Assembly: GCF_035987325.1 (NCBI RefSeq)
Contig: NZ_CP108488.1
Span: 8,370,001 to 8,434,000 of the forward strand
DNA: 64,000 bases
Direction: 5' to 3'
From: Streptomyces sp. NBC_01244
GTDB taxonomy: Bacteria > Actinomycetota > Actinomycetes > Streptomycetales > Streptomycetaceae
Part shown: piece after piece, positions 53,472 through 61,943 of the stretch
How positions within the stretch are numbered: position 1 is the stretch's first letter
Layout: the number at the start of each line of letters is the position of its first letter
Notes under the pieces: generated by a model
Told to the model about the DNA's origin: nothing
Databases searched by the model: none
The model's input: the letters and a program-made list of their open reading frames with translations, nothing else
Position numbers and translations under genes: made by a program

Positions 53472-54931
53472 CCACCGAAACCACGGGAACCGCCGACAAG
53501 GCAACCCTGTTCGGGCCGAATTCGCAGTTCAGCGCCTTCTTCGACGACCCGCGCTGGGCCTTAGCCATCATCCGCGCCACCGTCCTGGAGGCCGCTCACC
53601 CGCAGGTCGGTGCCGCCCTCGCCGACAACTCCACCTTCGTCACCCACCCCTGGCGCCGACTACGCAACACCTTCCTCAGCATGCGCCGCATGTTCGCCGC
53701 CGACCCGGCGGAACGCGAACGGGAGGCCGCCCGGCTCAACCGGCTGCACGCCCGCATGAGCGGATCCGACTCCCGTGGCCGCGCCTACGACGCGATGGAC
53801 CGCGCGACCCGCGCCTGGGTGGTCGCCACCCTCTTCGAGAGCGCCGTCACCATGTGCCGGCTGAGCGGCCAGCCGCTCGACCAGGACACGATGGAGCGGA
53901 TGTACGCCGAGTACCGTGCGTACCTCGCCGCGCTCGACGGCGACGCCGCGGAACTCCCCGAGGACCTGAACGACTTCTGGCGGTACTTCGACCGCGTCGT
54001 CGAGAACGAGCTGGAGAACACCGAGGCGGCCCGCGTCATCCTCTACCGGCTCTTCGACCACCTTCCCGCTCCCGCGCTGCTCGACGGCGCGCCGACGCTG
54101 TGGGCGGCCGGCCGCGCCGTGGTCGGTCCGCTCCTGGGCGCGATCACCGTCGCCTCGCTCCCCGAGTCCTACCGGCGCCGGGCCGCTCTGCCGGAGATGC
54201 CGGGCGCCGAGACCCTCATGCAGGGCGCCTACCTCGCCGCAGGGCTCACCCGATTCCTGCCCGCGGGCTGGGTCAACGCCGAGAGCATCATCGAAGCCCT
54301 CTCGCTCTCGCCCGACAGCGACGACCCCCGCGCCCGCACCGTAGCCGCCCTGCGCGCCCGCATGAAGCGGGCATCGGCCCTGCTCCGCCTCCTCACACCG
54401 CTCACCGGCGACGCCGACTTCGAACCGGCACCGTCGAGGGGAGCGGACGGGAACCGACGCCCGGCGGAGGAGTTCTTCCGCCGGGTGCTGGACCAGACGG
54501 GCGACGGCCACCTCGACTGGCCCGACCTCGCTGCCATGGCCCGCGAGCTCTCCACCCGACTCGACCTGGACGAACCCGAGGAGACCCGGCTCTACGATGC
54601 CTTCGCCGCCTGGTGGCGCGAACTCCAGGCCGCCCTCGACACGGACGGCGACGGCCGCGTCAGCGCCGAAGAGTACGCCACCGCCGTCCCCTCCCTCGCC
54701 GGACCCGCGCTCATCCGCGTTGCCGAGGTCCTCTTCGACGCCACCGACAAGGACGGCAATGGGAGCATCGACGCGGACGAGTACCGAACCCTCTTCCGCA
54801 CCGCCTTCCACCTAGACCTCACCACTGCTGACGGCGCGTACGGCAAAAGCGCCTTCGTCGGCGACTTCCTCTCCTTCATGGCCGGCCGTCGCACGGGCAC
54901 GCCGTACGACCCCCTCCTCACCGACGCCTGA
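53468..54931 (+). CDS. DUF2236 (MpaB/rubber oxygenase-type) protein fused to EF-hands; TTA codon
   Basis: Protein of 487 aa. Residues about 14-265 are the DUF2236 heme-oxygenase fold (AAHPQVGAALADNS, RLNRLHARMSG, then TRAWVVATLFES). Residues about 335-450 carry three canonical EF-hand loops: 342-353 (DQTGDGHLDWPD), 391-402 (DTDGDGRVSAEE) and 427-438 (DKDGNGSIDADE). Family members (Lcp, MpaB) cleave isoprenoid C=C bonds with heme. The usual Trp-x-His of the family reads W-V-V here. Leu32 is a TTA codon (53561-53563), so translation should need bldA tRNA. It is translationally coupled to the cis-prenyltransferase. Confidence 0.87.
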   Translation: MTTETTGTADKATLFGPNSQFSAFFDDPRWALAIIRATVLEAAHPQVGAALADNSTFVTHPWRRLRNTFLSMRRMFAADPAEREREAARLNRLHARMSGSDSRGRAYDAMDRATRAWVVATLFESAVTMCRLSGQPLDQDTMERMYAEYRAYLAALDGDAAELPEDLNDFWRYFDRVVENELENTEAARVILYRLFDHLPAPALLDGAPTLWAAGRAVVGPLLGAITVASLPESYRRRAALPEMPGAETLMQGAYLAAGLTRFLPAGWVNAESIIEALSLSPDSDDPRARTVAALRARMKRASALLRLLTPLTGDADFEPAPSRGADGNRRPAEEFFRRVLDQTGDGHLDWPDLAAMARELSTRLDLDEPEETRLYDAFAAWWRELQAALDTDGDGRVSAEEYATAVPSLAGPALIRVAEVLFDATDKDGNGSIDADEYRTLFRTAFHLDLTTADGAYGKSAFVGDFLSFMAGRRTGTPYDPLLTDA

Positions 54932-54962
54932 CGAGCACGGTTGCACACCGCCCATCGGCTAC

Positions 54963-55025
54963 GTTTGTCCTTAACGGCGGCTCCTGGAGGAGTACAGGGG
55001 ATAGGTACCGCCGCTAAGTACAAAC
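54963..55025. terminator. Long hairpin around the right repeat copy
   Basis: Arms 54963-54980 (GTTTGTCCTTAACGGCGG) and 55008-55025 (CCGCCGCTAAGTACAAAC) pair at 16 of 18 positions around a 27-base loop. As an RNA it could end transcription of the DUF2236 operon. As DNA it could mark a recombination site. Confidence 0.5.
54984..55024. repeat. Right copy of the 11.9-kb-spaced direct repeat
   Basis: CTGGAGGAGTACAGGGG, then ATAGG, then TACCGCCGCTAAGTACAAA. The first block plus ATAG still reads L-E-E-Y-R-G-stop as at the end of the reductase gene, but with no gene attached in front. Confidence 0.9.
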
Positions 55026-55223
55026 GGCGGCGGATCCGCTCCGGCCCCCCGCACACCGACCGCAGCCGCTCGCACCGGTGTTCGCGTCCTCTAAACAGCC
55101 AGTGGGCCGATGACGCCAGGGCCGCGGCCGGCATCGCGCGCGGCTTACCTGCCTGCCCCGAGTCCGACCGGCTTTCCCGGCAGTCCGTACGTGGAGACTT
55201 GACCGATCACCAGGAGTGCTGGC

Positions 55224-56687
55224 GTGGGACCCGTAGAGACTCCGTCTGCGCCTGGCGGCCTTGGCCGGAACCGTGAGACGGCGGTGCTGGCGCTCCTGTC
55301 CTTCGCGATGCTGATCGTTTCACTCGACCAGTACATCGTGGTCGTGGCGCTTCCCGACATTGCACGCGACCTCGACTACTCCGCGCAAACGCTCCAGTCG
55401 GTCATCAGCGCGTACGCGGTGGCCTCGGCCGGCTTCCTCCTGTTCGGCGGGCGTGCCGCGGACCTGCTCGGACGCCGCCGTATCCTGGCCACCGGCCTCG
55501 CCCTCTATGCCGGAGCGGCGTTCGCGGGAGGATTCGCGACCGGCCCCGGAGTACTCCTCGCCTCCCGCGCGTTCCAAGGACTCGGCGGAGCACTGGTCTT
55601 CCCCACCACCCTGGCACTCATCAACACCACCTTTGCCGAAGGCCGTCCCCGCAACCGGGCCTTGGGGATCTGGGGAGGGTCGGGCGCGGCAGGGCTCGTC
55701 ATCGGTGTGCTGCTCGGCGGCCTCCTGACGCAGGCGTTCGGCTGGGAAGCCGTCTTCTTCGTCAACGTCGCACTGGCCGGCCCCGCGCTGCTGCTCGCCT
55801 TCGTAGTGATCCCCCGGGACGGCGAGCGCGAGAAGGGCCGCACGTTCGACCTGCCCGGTGCGCTCAGCATCTCTCTCGGAGTCACACTCATCGTGTTCGC
55901 CCTCGTGCAGGGCCCCGGATGGGGCTGGTCTTCGCCGGTCATCCTGATGAGCGCAGCGGCGGGCCTCCTGCTGATCGGAGCCTTCGCCGTCATCGAGCGG
56001 CGCAGCTCCGACCCGCTCATGCCGCCCGTGCTGCTCTCCAACCCCAACCTGATCACCGGCGTCGTCATCGCTTTCATGTTCATGGCGACCTTTGGCTCCG
56101 TGCTCTACTTCCTGTCCGTCTACTTCCAGGAGGTTCTGGGCTACGACGCCTTGCAGACCGGCGTCGGCTTCCTCATCCCCACAGCGGTGGTGGTGGCCGG
56201 TTCGACAACCGCGGGCCAGCTCGTGACGCGGTTCGGTCTCAGGCGCACGTTGGCCGCCGCCCTCGCGGTCGGTGCGGTCGGTGCGGTCGCACTCGGCCTC
56301 GCGATCTCGCCGAACGGCAGATACATCGACCTCGTCCCCGGCCTGGTGGCGCTCGGCATCGGCGACGGAGTGGTCTTCACCGCCATGTTCATCGCCGCCG
56401 CCACCGGGATCTCCGACCGACAGCAAGGCATCGCCTCCGGCATTGCCTCCACCGGCTCGGGCGCGGGCGCAGCCGTCGGCCTCGCCATCCTCGTCCTGGT
56501 GGCGACCGCCGGACTCGATGGCCTCTCCGGTGAACAGCTTCGAACCGCTACCGCCGACGGGATCCGCACCGCTCTCTTCGTTGTGGCAGGCGGAATCGGG
56601 CTGACCTTCCTCGTCGCCTTGACCCGCTGCCCGACACGGCCCGAACCGGTACCCGTCCCCGTGCCGTACCAGACCCGTCGCTGCTGA
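55224..56687 (+). CDS. MFS drug exporter, DHA2 (14-TM) type
   Basis: Protein of 487 aa from a GTG with GGAG 7-8 nt upstream. Motif A is [29 protein letters not shown] opens helix 1; [18 protein letters not shown] is motif B. About 14 hydrophobic segments. It probably exports a drug or metabolite by proton antiport. No regulator is next to it. Confidence 0.9.
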   Translation: MGPVETPSAPGGLGRNRETAVLALLSFAMLIVSLDQYIVVVALPDIARDLDYSAQTLQSVISAYAVASAGFLLFGGRAADLLGRRRILATGLALYAGAAFAGGFATGPGVLLASRAFQGLGGALVFPTTLALINTTFAEGRPRNRALGIWGGSGAAGLVIGVLLGGLLTQAFGWEAVFFVNVALAGPALLLAFVVIPRDGEREKGRTFDLPGALSISLGVTLIVFALVQGPGWGWSSPVILMSAAAGLLLIGAFAVIERRSSDPLMPPVLLSNPNLITGVVIAFMFMATFGSVLYFLSVYFQEVLGYDALQTGVGFLIPTAVVVAGSTTAGQLVTRFGLRRTLAAALAVGAVGAVALGLAISPNGRYIDLVPGLVALGIGDGVVFTAMFIAAATGISDRQQGIASGIASTGSGAGAAVGLAILVLVATAGLDGLSGEQLRTATADGIRTALFVVAGGIGLTFLVALTRCPTRPEPVPVPVPYQTRRC

Positions 56688-56734
56688 CGGCATGAAGACC
56701 CGGTTCCCGCTTGATCGGCGACAGAGCGGGCCGC

Positions 56735-58074
56735 TCAGATGCCGTGGGTGGCGGTGATGGAGCCGCCGGAGATGGCTGCGGTGAGCAGAGCGTGGTCCTG
56801 GACGGTCTGGTCCGCGTAGAGGAGTGCGAAGTCGGCGATGGCGCGGTCGAAGGTGTCGGCTTTGCCGAGGTACCCGGCGATGGCGATGCGGTCGCCGGAG
56901 CGGGCGTGGGCTCGGGCCAATGCGGTGCCGCACAGTTCCGCGTACTGGCGGAGCATGTCCGGGGTCATGGTCTCCACGACGGCCGATCCCTTCATGTCGC
57001 GCAGTTGGCGGGCGTAGAAGTCGCGCCCGGCCGGTCCGGTCGTCCAGCCGAGGAAGATGTCTCCGGCTGCCTGGAGCAGTTTCTGTCCCGCGACCACGCG
57101 GTGACCGTGGTGGCCATGACTGTCGGCAGGGAGATGGTCTTCCAGCACCGAGCGTCCGGCCTCCTTTATCTGGAGGAAGAGCGGGTCCTGCTCATCGCGG
57201 CCCATCAGCAGGACGATGAAGCAGCGGGTGCCGACGCTCCCGATGCCGACTGCCTTCCGTGCTGCTTCGACGAACCGGTAGCGGTCGAGCAGAAGGCGTC
57301 GCTCTTCGGGGAGTGTGCTGCGGTATTCGCTGAAGATCTCGCCGACGGCCTGGCTGTCGGGTGAGGTGAGCGGCTCGAGTAGGGCGGGTCGTGGACGATG
57401 TGCCGACGGCCTTCCCGGGTCTCGGTGAGTTTGGCGAGTGCGTGCAGGCTGGTGCGCCGTCGGGTACGCGCCAGACTCGCTTCGACCCGGCTTCGCAGCT
57501 TGGTCTCGCGGATCAGCGGGAGCACCTCGGCCGTGTCGAACCGCTGGTACCAGACGGCGAGTTCGCCAAGCTCGGCGAGCCGTCGCATGGACGACCGGTA
57601 GGCCCGAGCGGTGGCGAGGGCGGATTGCCACGCCCGGTCGTCGCCGTGGCCGCCTTCCCGGGCGGCCACGGCCGTGCTGGCGGCGAGGCGTTTGACGTCC
57701 CATTCGAAGGGTCCGGGCAGGGTTTCGTCGAAGTCGTTGAGGTCGAACAGCAGCGCCCGGTCGGGTGAGGCGAAGAGGCCGAAGTTCAGCAGGTGGGCGT
57801 CGCCGCAGAGCTGGACGGTCAGGCCGGTGTGGGGCTGGGCCGCCAGGTCCGCGGCCATCACAGCGGCCGCGCCGCGCAGGAAAGCGAACGGGGAGTCGGC
57901 CATCCGCCCGTAGCGGATCGGCAGCAGCTCGACGATTCGGTCGGCAGCCTGCCGCTCCAGCCCATCGAGCGGGTCTGGCCGGTCCTCCGCCGTGGTCCAC
58001 TGCCCATGCGAGGCCCGGGTCACCTGCTTGCGGGCGGCCCGGCCCCGTAGGGCCTTCTCCGCTGGACTGGTCAT
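56735..58074 (-). pseudogene. DUF2252 protein gene, interrupted by a one-base frameshift
   Basis: The N-terminal part (MTSPAEKALRG to HIVHDPP) reads in one frame from the ATG at 58074, which has AAGGAG upstream. The C-terminal part (LLEPLTSPDSQ to the stop at 56735) reads in another. The switch is near 57389, where one C seems missing after a CCGCCC run. With it restored, a normal DUF2252 protein of about 446 aa results, with kinase-like marks CGDAHLLNFG and FDLNDFDETL. Either a recent mutation or a sequence error; both halves are otherwise well kept. Confidence 0.8.
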
Positions 58075-58300
58075 GGCCATCTCCTTCATCCCATCTTCCA
58101 AGCCTGGGCGCGTCGGGGCCCCCGCGCACGTCCACCAGCTCCTCGGCTCGTGACCTGGAGCGACGGGCTGTGCGTCGCGGCCTCGGCCGGGGACCCCCAC
58201 CCAGCCGTTCTCGCGCGGTCCGTGCTCGGCTGCCGCCAACCAGCTGATCCTTTCGGCGGGTCTATGTCCGGCGGGCTCGGGCCGCTGGGAGCGTGCTGTC

Positions 58301-59923
58301 ATGGCACCCGAGGCAGGCACACCCGCGAAGGCGGCAGGGGCGGGGGTCGTGTTGCTGACCCTCGCTGCCGGCCAGTTCTTGATGGCGCTGGACAGCTCCG
58401 TCATGAACGTCTCGATCGCGACGGTGGCCGACGACGTGGGTACGACCGTGACCGGGATCCAGGGCGCGATCACGGCATACACCCTCGTGATGGCGATGTT
58501 CATGATCCCCGGCGGCAAGGTCGGCGCGCTCATCGGCCACAAGCGGGCGTTCCTGATCGGCTGCGTGATCTACGGCTGCGGATCCCTGATCACCGCTCTG
58601 GCCCCGAACCTGCCCGTGCTCCTGTTGGGATGGTCGTTCCTTGAGGGGATCGGAGCCGCACTCATCCTGCCGGCGATCGTCGCGCTGGTTGCCGGCAACT
58701 TCACGGCGGAGCGCCGACCGGGCGCGTACGGGCTGGTGGCCGCCTCCGGAGCCGTGGCGATCGCGGTCGGGCCGATCATCGGGGGTATCGCCACGACGCA
58801 CTTCTCCTGGCGCTGGGTCTTCGCCGGTGAGGTCGCGATCGTGCTCGCCATCCTGGTGCTCGCCCGCCGCACCGCCGACGCACCGGTCGGCGAGCGGCGG
58901 CGCATCGACCTGGTCGGCGCCGTGTTGTCCGCCCTGGGGCTGGGGGTCTTCGTCTACGGGGTGCTCCGCTCGAGCGAGTGGGGCTGGTTCCTGCCGAAGC
59001 CCGGTACGCCCGCCTGGCTCGGGATCTCCCTGGTCGTGTGGCTGATGCTGGTGGGCCTGTTCCTGGTGTGGCTCTTCCTGCGCTGGGAGGCCCGCCTCGT
59101 GGAGCGGCACCGGGAGCCACTGGTGGACCCGGCCCTGCTGCGCAACCGGCAGCTCACCGGCGGCCTGACGATGTTCTTCTTCCAGTACCTCGTACAGATG
59201 GGCGTGTTCTTCGTCGTACCGCTCTACCTGTCGGTCGCGCTCGGTCTGTCCGCGCTCATGACCGGAGCACGCATCCTGCCGCTCTCCCTGACCCTGCTGG
59301 CCGCCGCCATCCTGATCCCGCGCTTCCTCCCGAACGTCTCACCGCGGCGGGTGGTGCGGCTGGGCGTCCTGGCGCTGCTCGCGGGCGCGGTCGCTCTGCT
59401 GGCCGCGCTCGACACCGACGCGGGCGCGGAGATCGTCACGATCCCGCTCCTGCTGATCGGACTCGGCATGGGAGCTCTGGCCTCCCAGCTGGGCGCCGTC
59501 ACCGTCTCCGCGGTACCCGACAAGCAGAGTGCGGAAGTCGGCGGCATCCAAAACGCCGTGACCAACCTGGGCGCGTCGATCGGGACGGCACTCGCCGGGT
59601 CGATCCTGATCGCGGCGCTCAGCACTTCCTTCCTTGCCAACGTCGAGCAGAATCCGGCCATTGCGGCCGACGTCAAAAGTCAGGCGACCACCAGACTCGA
59701 AAGCGGTGTGCCCTTCCTGTCGGACGCCCAGCTCAAGACCGCTCTCGAAAGGGCGGGAACGAGCCCGGAGGCGGCCTCGGCCGCGATGGAGGCGAACGCT
59801 GCCGCGAGACTCGACGGATTGCGCGCCGCGCTCGCCATCCTTGCCCTCACTGCCCTCCTCGCCATGTTCTTCACCCAGCGGATCCCCACGACCCCCGCGA
59901 AGACGGCAGAACCCGACGGATGA
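58301..59923 (+). CDS. MFS exporter, DHA2 (14-TM) type
   Basis: Protein of 540 aa. LMALDSSVMNVSIATVADDV opens helix 1, motif A is GGKVGALIGHKRAF, and 14 hydrophobic segments are countable. A periplasmic-side or C-terminal polar region (residues about 450-505, rich in Ala/Glu) precedes the last helix. It probably exports small molecules. It is divergent from the DUF2252 gene and 226 bases away. Confidence 0.9.
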   Translation: MAPEAGTPAKAAGAGVVLLTLAAGQFLMALDSSVMNVSIATVADDVGTTVTGIQGAITAYTLVMAMFMIPGGKVGALIGHKRAFLIGCVIYGCGSLITALAPNLPVLLLGWSFLEGIGAALILPAIVALVAGNFTAERRPGAYGLVAASGAVAIAVGPIIGGIATTHFSWRWVFAGEVAIVLAILVLARRTADAPVGERRRIDLVGAVLSALGLGVFVYGVLRSSEWGWFLPKPGTPAWLGISLVVWLMLVGLFLVWLFLRWEARLVERHREPLVDPALLRNRQLTGGLTMFFFQYLVQMGVFFVVPLYLSVALGLSALMTGARILPLSLTLLAAAILIPRFLPNVSPRRVVRLGVLALLAGAVALLAALDTDAGAEIVTIPLLLIGLGMGALASQLGAVTVSAVPDKQSAEVGGIQNAVTNLGASIGTALAGSILIAALSTSFLANVEQNPAIAADVKSQATTRLESGVPFLSDAQLKTALERAGTSPEAASAAMEANAAARLDGLRAALAILALTALLAMFFTQRIPTTPAKTAEPDG

Positions 59924-60014
59924 CACGCCCCGCCCCAGAAGCTCCGTAGCAGGCACCGGCGATCAATCGGATCATTCCACAGGCAGCCGACACGCCTGCG
60001 TGCATCAACGGCCG

Positions 60015-60038
60015 CTTCATGCCGGTACCGGCATGAAG
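60015..60038. repeat. 24-bp perfect palindrome
   Basis: CTTCATGCCGGT followed by its exact reverse complement ACCGGCATGAAG, centred on 60026/60027. It includes the end of the amidotransferase relic. Confidence 0.85.
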
Positions 60039-60306
60039 GGATGCATCTCGTCCGCGCCGGGCTCCACGACGCCGTGGTTGCTCTCCGATACCTAGAAGAG
60101 CGACCGGGAATCGTGCGCGCTGGAGTAGCGGAAGGCCCAGACGCGTTCGCCGTCGGTGATGGCGAGCGTCATCTGGAGGGGAAACTCCACGCCGTGGTCG
60201 CGGCCGGCGCGCTCCGCCACTCCCGCCATTCTGGCGACGGCGGTCGGCGGTCGGCGGATCCTGGGCCAGGCCGAAGCTGAGGGTCAAGACGCGTTCCGGT
60301 AGCCCA
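60017..60306 (-). pseudogene. Decayed class II glutamine amidotransferase (YafJ-type) fragment
   Basis: Reading the minus strand, pieces of one protein family appear in order: LTLSFGLAQDPPTA, then VARMAGVAERAGRDHG, EFPLQMTLAITDGERVWAF and RYSSAHDSRSLF, then a TAG, then GVVEPGADEMHPFMP. A 7-bp duplication (CGGTCGG twice, 60241-60254) breaks the frame between the first two pieces. The nonsense codon is at 60092-60094, and the segment expected between SLF and GVVEPG is deleted. The N-terminal half of the gene is gone. Confidence 0.75.
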
Positions 60307-60426
60307 GTGGTGAACGCGGTTTGCCGCTCCGAAGGGCACGGATGGGGCATGCAGCCGCGGCTTGACGGAGGGGCATCCGTCTGGCTTTGCCTCGCGGTGA
60401 GACGCCGGAACGTGTGCGGGGGAAGC

Positions 60427-60699
60427 TCAGCCGTGCTCTTCTTCTTCGGCCTCCATGCGCCGGATTCCTTCGTGGGTGAGGGTGACCATCGCGGGGGTGT
60501 TGCCCGGTTCCCAGTCGACGGTGATCAGGCCTTCGCCCGCCAGGTAGGTGCAGGCGGCGGCCAGGTCCTGTTCCGGTACGTGGAGGTCGCGCCGTAGCTG
60601 TGCTCCGGTGATGCCGAGGAGACGGTTGCCTTCGACGGCTTCGTACAGGACCCGGAGCACCTCATCGCGGTAGGTCCTGCGTTCGCGCAGTGTGGCCAT
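60427..60699 (-). CDS. Small winged-helix-like protein
   Basis: Protein of 90 aa with GAAAGGA before the ATG. YRDEVLRVLYEAVEGNRLLG, TGAQLRRDLHVPEQDLAAAC and YLAGEGLITVDW look like helices 1-3 and the wing of a winged-helix domain, followed by MVTLTHEGIRRME. The tail is very acidic (EAEEEEHG). It may bind DNA or a partner protein. No target is evident. Confidence 0.7.
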   Translation of the reverse strand: MATLRERRTYRDEVLRVLYEAVEGNRLLGITGAQLRRDLHVPEQDLAAACTYLAGEGLITVDWEPGNTPAMVTLTHEGIRRMEAEEEEHG

Positions 60700-60852
60700 G
60701 ACCGCGTCCTTTCGTGTGTGGGGGTGGGCTCCGGGATTCGTGGGGTTCTCAGGTCTCGTCGGAGTGGGTGCCGGCGCCGACGGGGGTCCGGCTGGCGGCC
60801 GGCCAGGAGCGGGCGGGGCCGGCGGGTGTTGCCGTGTCCACGGTGAGGGAAG

Positions 60853-61437
60853 TCACCTCCAGCCGTTCCCGGGCAGTGGCATGGTGCGTCGGTCCATGGG
60901 GTTCCCGAAGGGGGACATGCAGGATCCGCCTTCGCTCTCCCAGCCGGCTTCCTGGCTCCGGGCGTCGCGGATGCCGCGTCCGATGGCGGCTTCGTTGGCC
61001 ATCAGGACGCTCGCGGTGAGGTCGCTGCCGGGGATCGCGGCGGCGGCCATCAGGCGGGCCGCGGCGGCGGGCTCGGTCGCGGGCGGGATGACGAGGAGGT
61101 CCCAGCGGCCGACGGTGTAGGAGAGCAGGATCAGTTTGTCGGGGTCCTGTTCGGTGAACCAGGCCACGTGCAGCGTGCGCCCGTCCGCGGGCACCGTGTG
61201 CGGTACGGCGGGCCAGCGGCTGGGGTTCACGGTGACGCGGGTGATGCGCCCCCAGGGTTCCTCCAGGGCGGCGGCGAGCGGTGGGAGCTCGGCTTCGAGG
61301 TCGCGGGAGTGGGGCCACCAGGCTCCGTCCAGCTGCCCGGCGAGCATGGTCTTCGGGGTGAGGGACAAGCGGGCCGGGAGGGCCGGGAGATCTGCGGCGA
61401 GGTCGCGGGGCGCGGTCCGGTCGAGGGTCTTGGTCAT
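60853..61437 (-). CDS. DUF5994 family protein
   Basis: Protein of 194 aa. LPARLSLTPKTMLAGQLDGAW, PHSRDLEAELPPLAAALE and WGRITRVTVNPSRW are the conserved opening of DUF5994, common in Streptomyces. The middle (HVAWFTEQDPDKLILLSY and RWDLLVIPP) is beta-rich. No signal peptide or membrane span. The function is unknown. The upstream small HTH-like protein and this gene are on the same strand, 153 bases apart. Confidence 0.8.
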   Translation of the reverse strand: MTKTLDRTAPRDLAADLPALPARLSLTPKTMLAGQLDGAWWPHSRDLEAELPPLAAALEEPWGRITRVTVNPSRWPAVPHTVPADGRTLHVAWFTEQDPDKLILLSYTVGRWDLLVIPPATEPAAAARLMAAAAIPGSDLTASVLMANEAAIGRGIRDARSQEAGWESEGGSCMSPFGNPMDRRTMPLPGNGWR

Positions 61438-61943
61438 GATGCGGACCTGCCCCCGGACTGCCCGTCGGCAGCCCGGATTTTAGGCAATCGCCAGGAATGG
61501 CACCCGCGTGAAAGCCGGTGCGCGAAATACTCCCAGTGCTTCCACTGTACGCCCGTTCGGTGGACTCGGACCGGCGTGACCAGGCATTTCCCGGCGGGCG
61601 GTGGAGCAAGCGGCGGGCGTGCCGTGAATCGTCGGCGGGCTCGTGCACGTCGCCGACCGGGCACCGGCATCGGCGTCGGCGGCGGCATCGGCATCGGCAT
61701 CGGCATCGGAGGTGAACCTGTGATGACGTACGGCCCCCCGTAGACGGGCGGACCCACAAGGCCGACTTCGACAGCCTCCCCACGCCCCCACGCCCCCACG
61801 CGCGTCCGCCTCGACCGCGACCCGGTCGTGCAGAGGTGCGGGGTCGGCTGTGGGGGAGGGACGATGGGAGTCGCGGGAGGCAAAAGCGAGGACGTCGGCC
61901 CGGGACGCCTACGGCGCGGGCAGCGGGTGGAAGGAGTCCCGGG
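61438..61943. other. Noncoding region with hexamer repeats, 506 bases
   Basis: Upstream of both the DUF5994 gene and the phosphatase gene, so it carries both promoters. A GGCATC/GGCGTC hexamer tract fills 61666-61709. AAGGAG before the phosphatase ATG is clear. ORFs in it are repeat-driven and not accepted. Confidence 0.6.
61666..61709. repeat. GGCATC/GGCGTC hexamer tandem repeat
   Basis: About seven hexamers in a row with small variations. Read in the plus frame they give alternating Gly-Ile/Gly-Val, which makes a false ORF. Confidence 0.85.

Larger units (their letters stand above)
54932..55223. other. Noncoding gap with the right direct repeat and hairpin
   Basis: 292 bases between the DUF2236 gene and the MFS gene. 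The left third holds a long hairpin and the repeat copy. The right end has CAGGAG before the MFS GTG. Confidence 0.6.
59924..60426. other. Gap holding a gene relic and a palindrome
   Basis: 503 bases between the MFS gene and a small HTH-like gene. It holds the decayed glutamine amidotransferase fragment and a 24-bp palindrome. The remainder (60307-60426) shows nothing I can name. Confidence 0.7.

Noticed and set aside
43062..55024. The segment as a complete integrative element
   Set aside because: No integrase, excisionase, replication or transfer gene lies inside. I report only the repeat footprint.
61434..61883. 149-codon minus-strand frame in the phosphatase leader
   Set aside because: Composed mostly of Met-Pro repeats from the hexamer tract; no conserved segment.
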